Shown piece after piece: positions 6,010 through 6,317 of a DNA stretch of 6,317 nucleotides. The translations under genes were made by a program, and so were the position numbers. Position 1 is the stretch's first letter. Every line of letters starts with the position of its first letter. Source of the stretch: Candidatus Gastranaerophilales bacterium (lineage in GTDB: Bacteria > Cyanobacteriota > Vampirovibrionia > Gastranaerophilales > Gastranaerophilaceae); assembly GCA_900772035.1 (NCBI GenBank), contig CAAGQE010000206.1, positions 1-6,317 of the forward strand, written 5' to 3'. Below the pieces are notes generated by a model that saw only the letters and a list, made by a program, of their open reading frames with translations, made no database searches and had not been told where the DNA came from.

Positions 6010-6317
6010 TGTCTGATTTGGCAAAAAATGTCGAAAAAACAAACGAGGGCATATTGAAAAAATATGCCCTTGTTATTGTTGACGTAAACGGCTTGGGAAC
6101 AAAGGCTTTCAGTTATCTTGTACCTGATGATTTGAAAGAAAAAATCAAATACGGCTCCCCCGTTGTCGTTCCTTTCGGGACGCAAAATGCGGTTAACGGC
6201 TTTGTTGTGGGCTTTTCTGACACATTAGACGGAGATTACAAAGTTAGGGAAATCCTTGACGTTTTAAATGACGACGTGGCTTTCACCCCTGAATATATGC
6301 AACTCCTTTTGTGGACG
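6009..6317 (+). CDS. priA: Primosomal protein N' (replication restart helicase PriA), N-terminal part, cut by window end
   Basis: 103 codons are present and the frame is open to the window end; full PriA proteins are roughly 700-800 aa, so the helicase and zinc-binding parts lie outside. What is visible is the N-terminal DNA-binding domain: YALVIVDVNG (19-28), FSYLVPDDL (35-43), then YGSPVVVPFG (49-58) and NGFVVGF (64-70), the usual PriA order of a beta strand, F-x-Y-x-V-P and G-x-x-V-x-V-P-F-G. PriA recognises stalled forks and reloads the replicative helicase. The ATG overlaps the upstream stop as TAATG, with GAGGA (5992-5996) twelve bases before it, somewhat far. The first 18 residues are extra compared with typical PriA, which begins near YA; a TTG at 6054 would give MKKYALVIVD, so the start is not certain. 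Confidence 0.9.
   Translation, partial: MSDLAKNVEKTNEGILKKYALVIVDVNGLGTKAFSYLVPDDLKEKIKYGSPVVVPFGTQNAVNGFVVGFSDTLDGDYKVREILDVLNDDVAFTPEYMQLLLWT
6046..6070 (+). repeat. Perfect 10-bp inverted repeat (hairpin) in the 5' end of priA
   Basis: AGGGCATATT (6046-6055) and AATATGCCCT (6061-6070) are exact reverse complements around a GAAAA loop; one further G-U pair (6045-6071) is possible. It falls within codons 13-21 of priA. No T-run follows, so it is not a standard terminator. In RNA it would hide an AGGG and part of the alternative TTG start at 6054. Function is unproven. Confidence 0.7.

Noticed and set aside
6046..6074. Intrinsic terminator between the PC4-like gene and priA
   Set aside because: The stem is strong but is followed by TGTTATTGTTG rather than a T-run, and it lies inside the priA frame.

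Overview
This is a window of AT-rich bacterial DNA. Every supported gene lies on the + strand, behind clear purine-rich Shine-Dalgarno sites. The gene content is ordinary bacterial housekeeping: isoleucyl-tRNA synthetase, a sugar-phosphate mutase, a small PC4-like nucleic-acid-binding protein and the start of the replication-restart helicase PriA. Nothing points to a phage, plasmid or insertion sequence. The phylum cannot be fixed from the sequence alone. The style (AT-rich, A-ending codons, long housekeeping proteins, a dispersed intergenic repeat containing TCATTCTGAG) would fit an uncultured gut or host-associated lineage such as a non-photosynthetic cyanobacterial relative (Gastranaerophilales), but that is a guess.

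Layout: 1-118 is a short leader region that begins inside a copy of a small palindromic repeat. 119-2941 is a complete ileS, followed by a strong intrinsic terminator at about 2965-2996. 2997-3273 is intergenic and holds two more copies of the same repeat, placed head to head. 3274-3462 is an in-frame, signal-peptide-like extension upstream of the next gene; it probably is not part of the mature enzyme, because a very good promoter (extended -10) and an ideal ribosome binding site lie inside it, just before the ATG at 3463. 3463-5745 encodes an unusually long (760 aa) alpha-D-phosphohexomutase-type enzyme. After 15 bases comes an 82-aa PC4-like protein (5761-6009), whose stop codon overlaps the start of priA (6009 to beyond the window end).

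ileS appears to be its own transcription unit, closed by its terminator. The mutase, PC4-like gene and priA look like one operon read from the promoter at about 3408-3435: spacing is 15 bp and then a 1-bp overlap, with no terminator in between. The most interesting points are: the repeat family, whose three copies change both sides of their stems in step while keeping a GA/GA internal mismatch; the non-canonical HVGT signature in IleRS; the enlarged mutase with an altered serine loop; the translationally coupled PC4-like/priA pair; and a perfect 10-bp hairpin over an alternative priA start. I see no clearly new multi-gene system.
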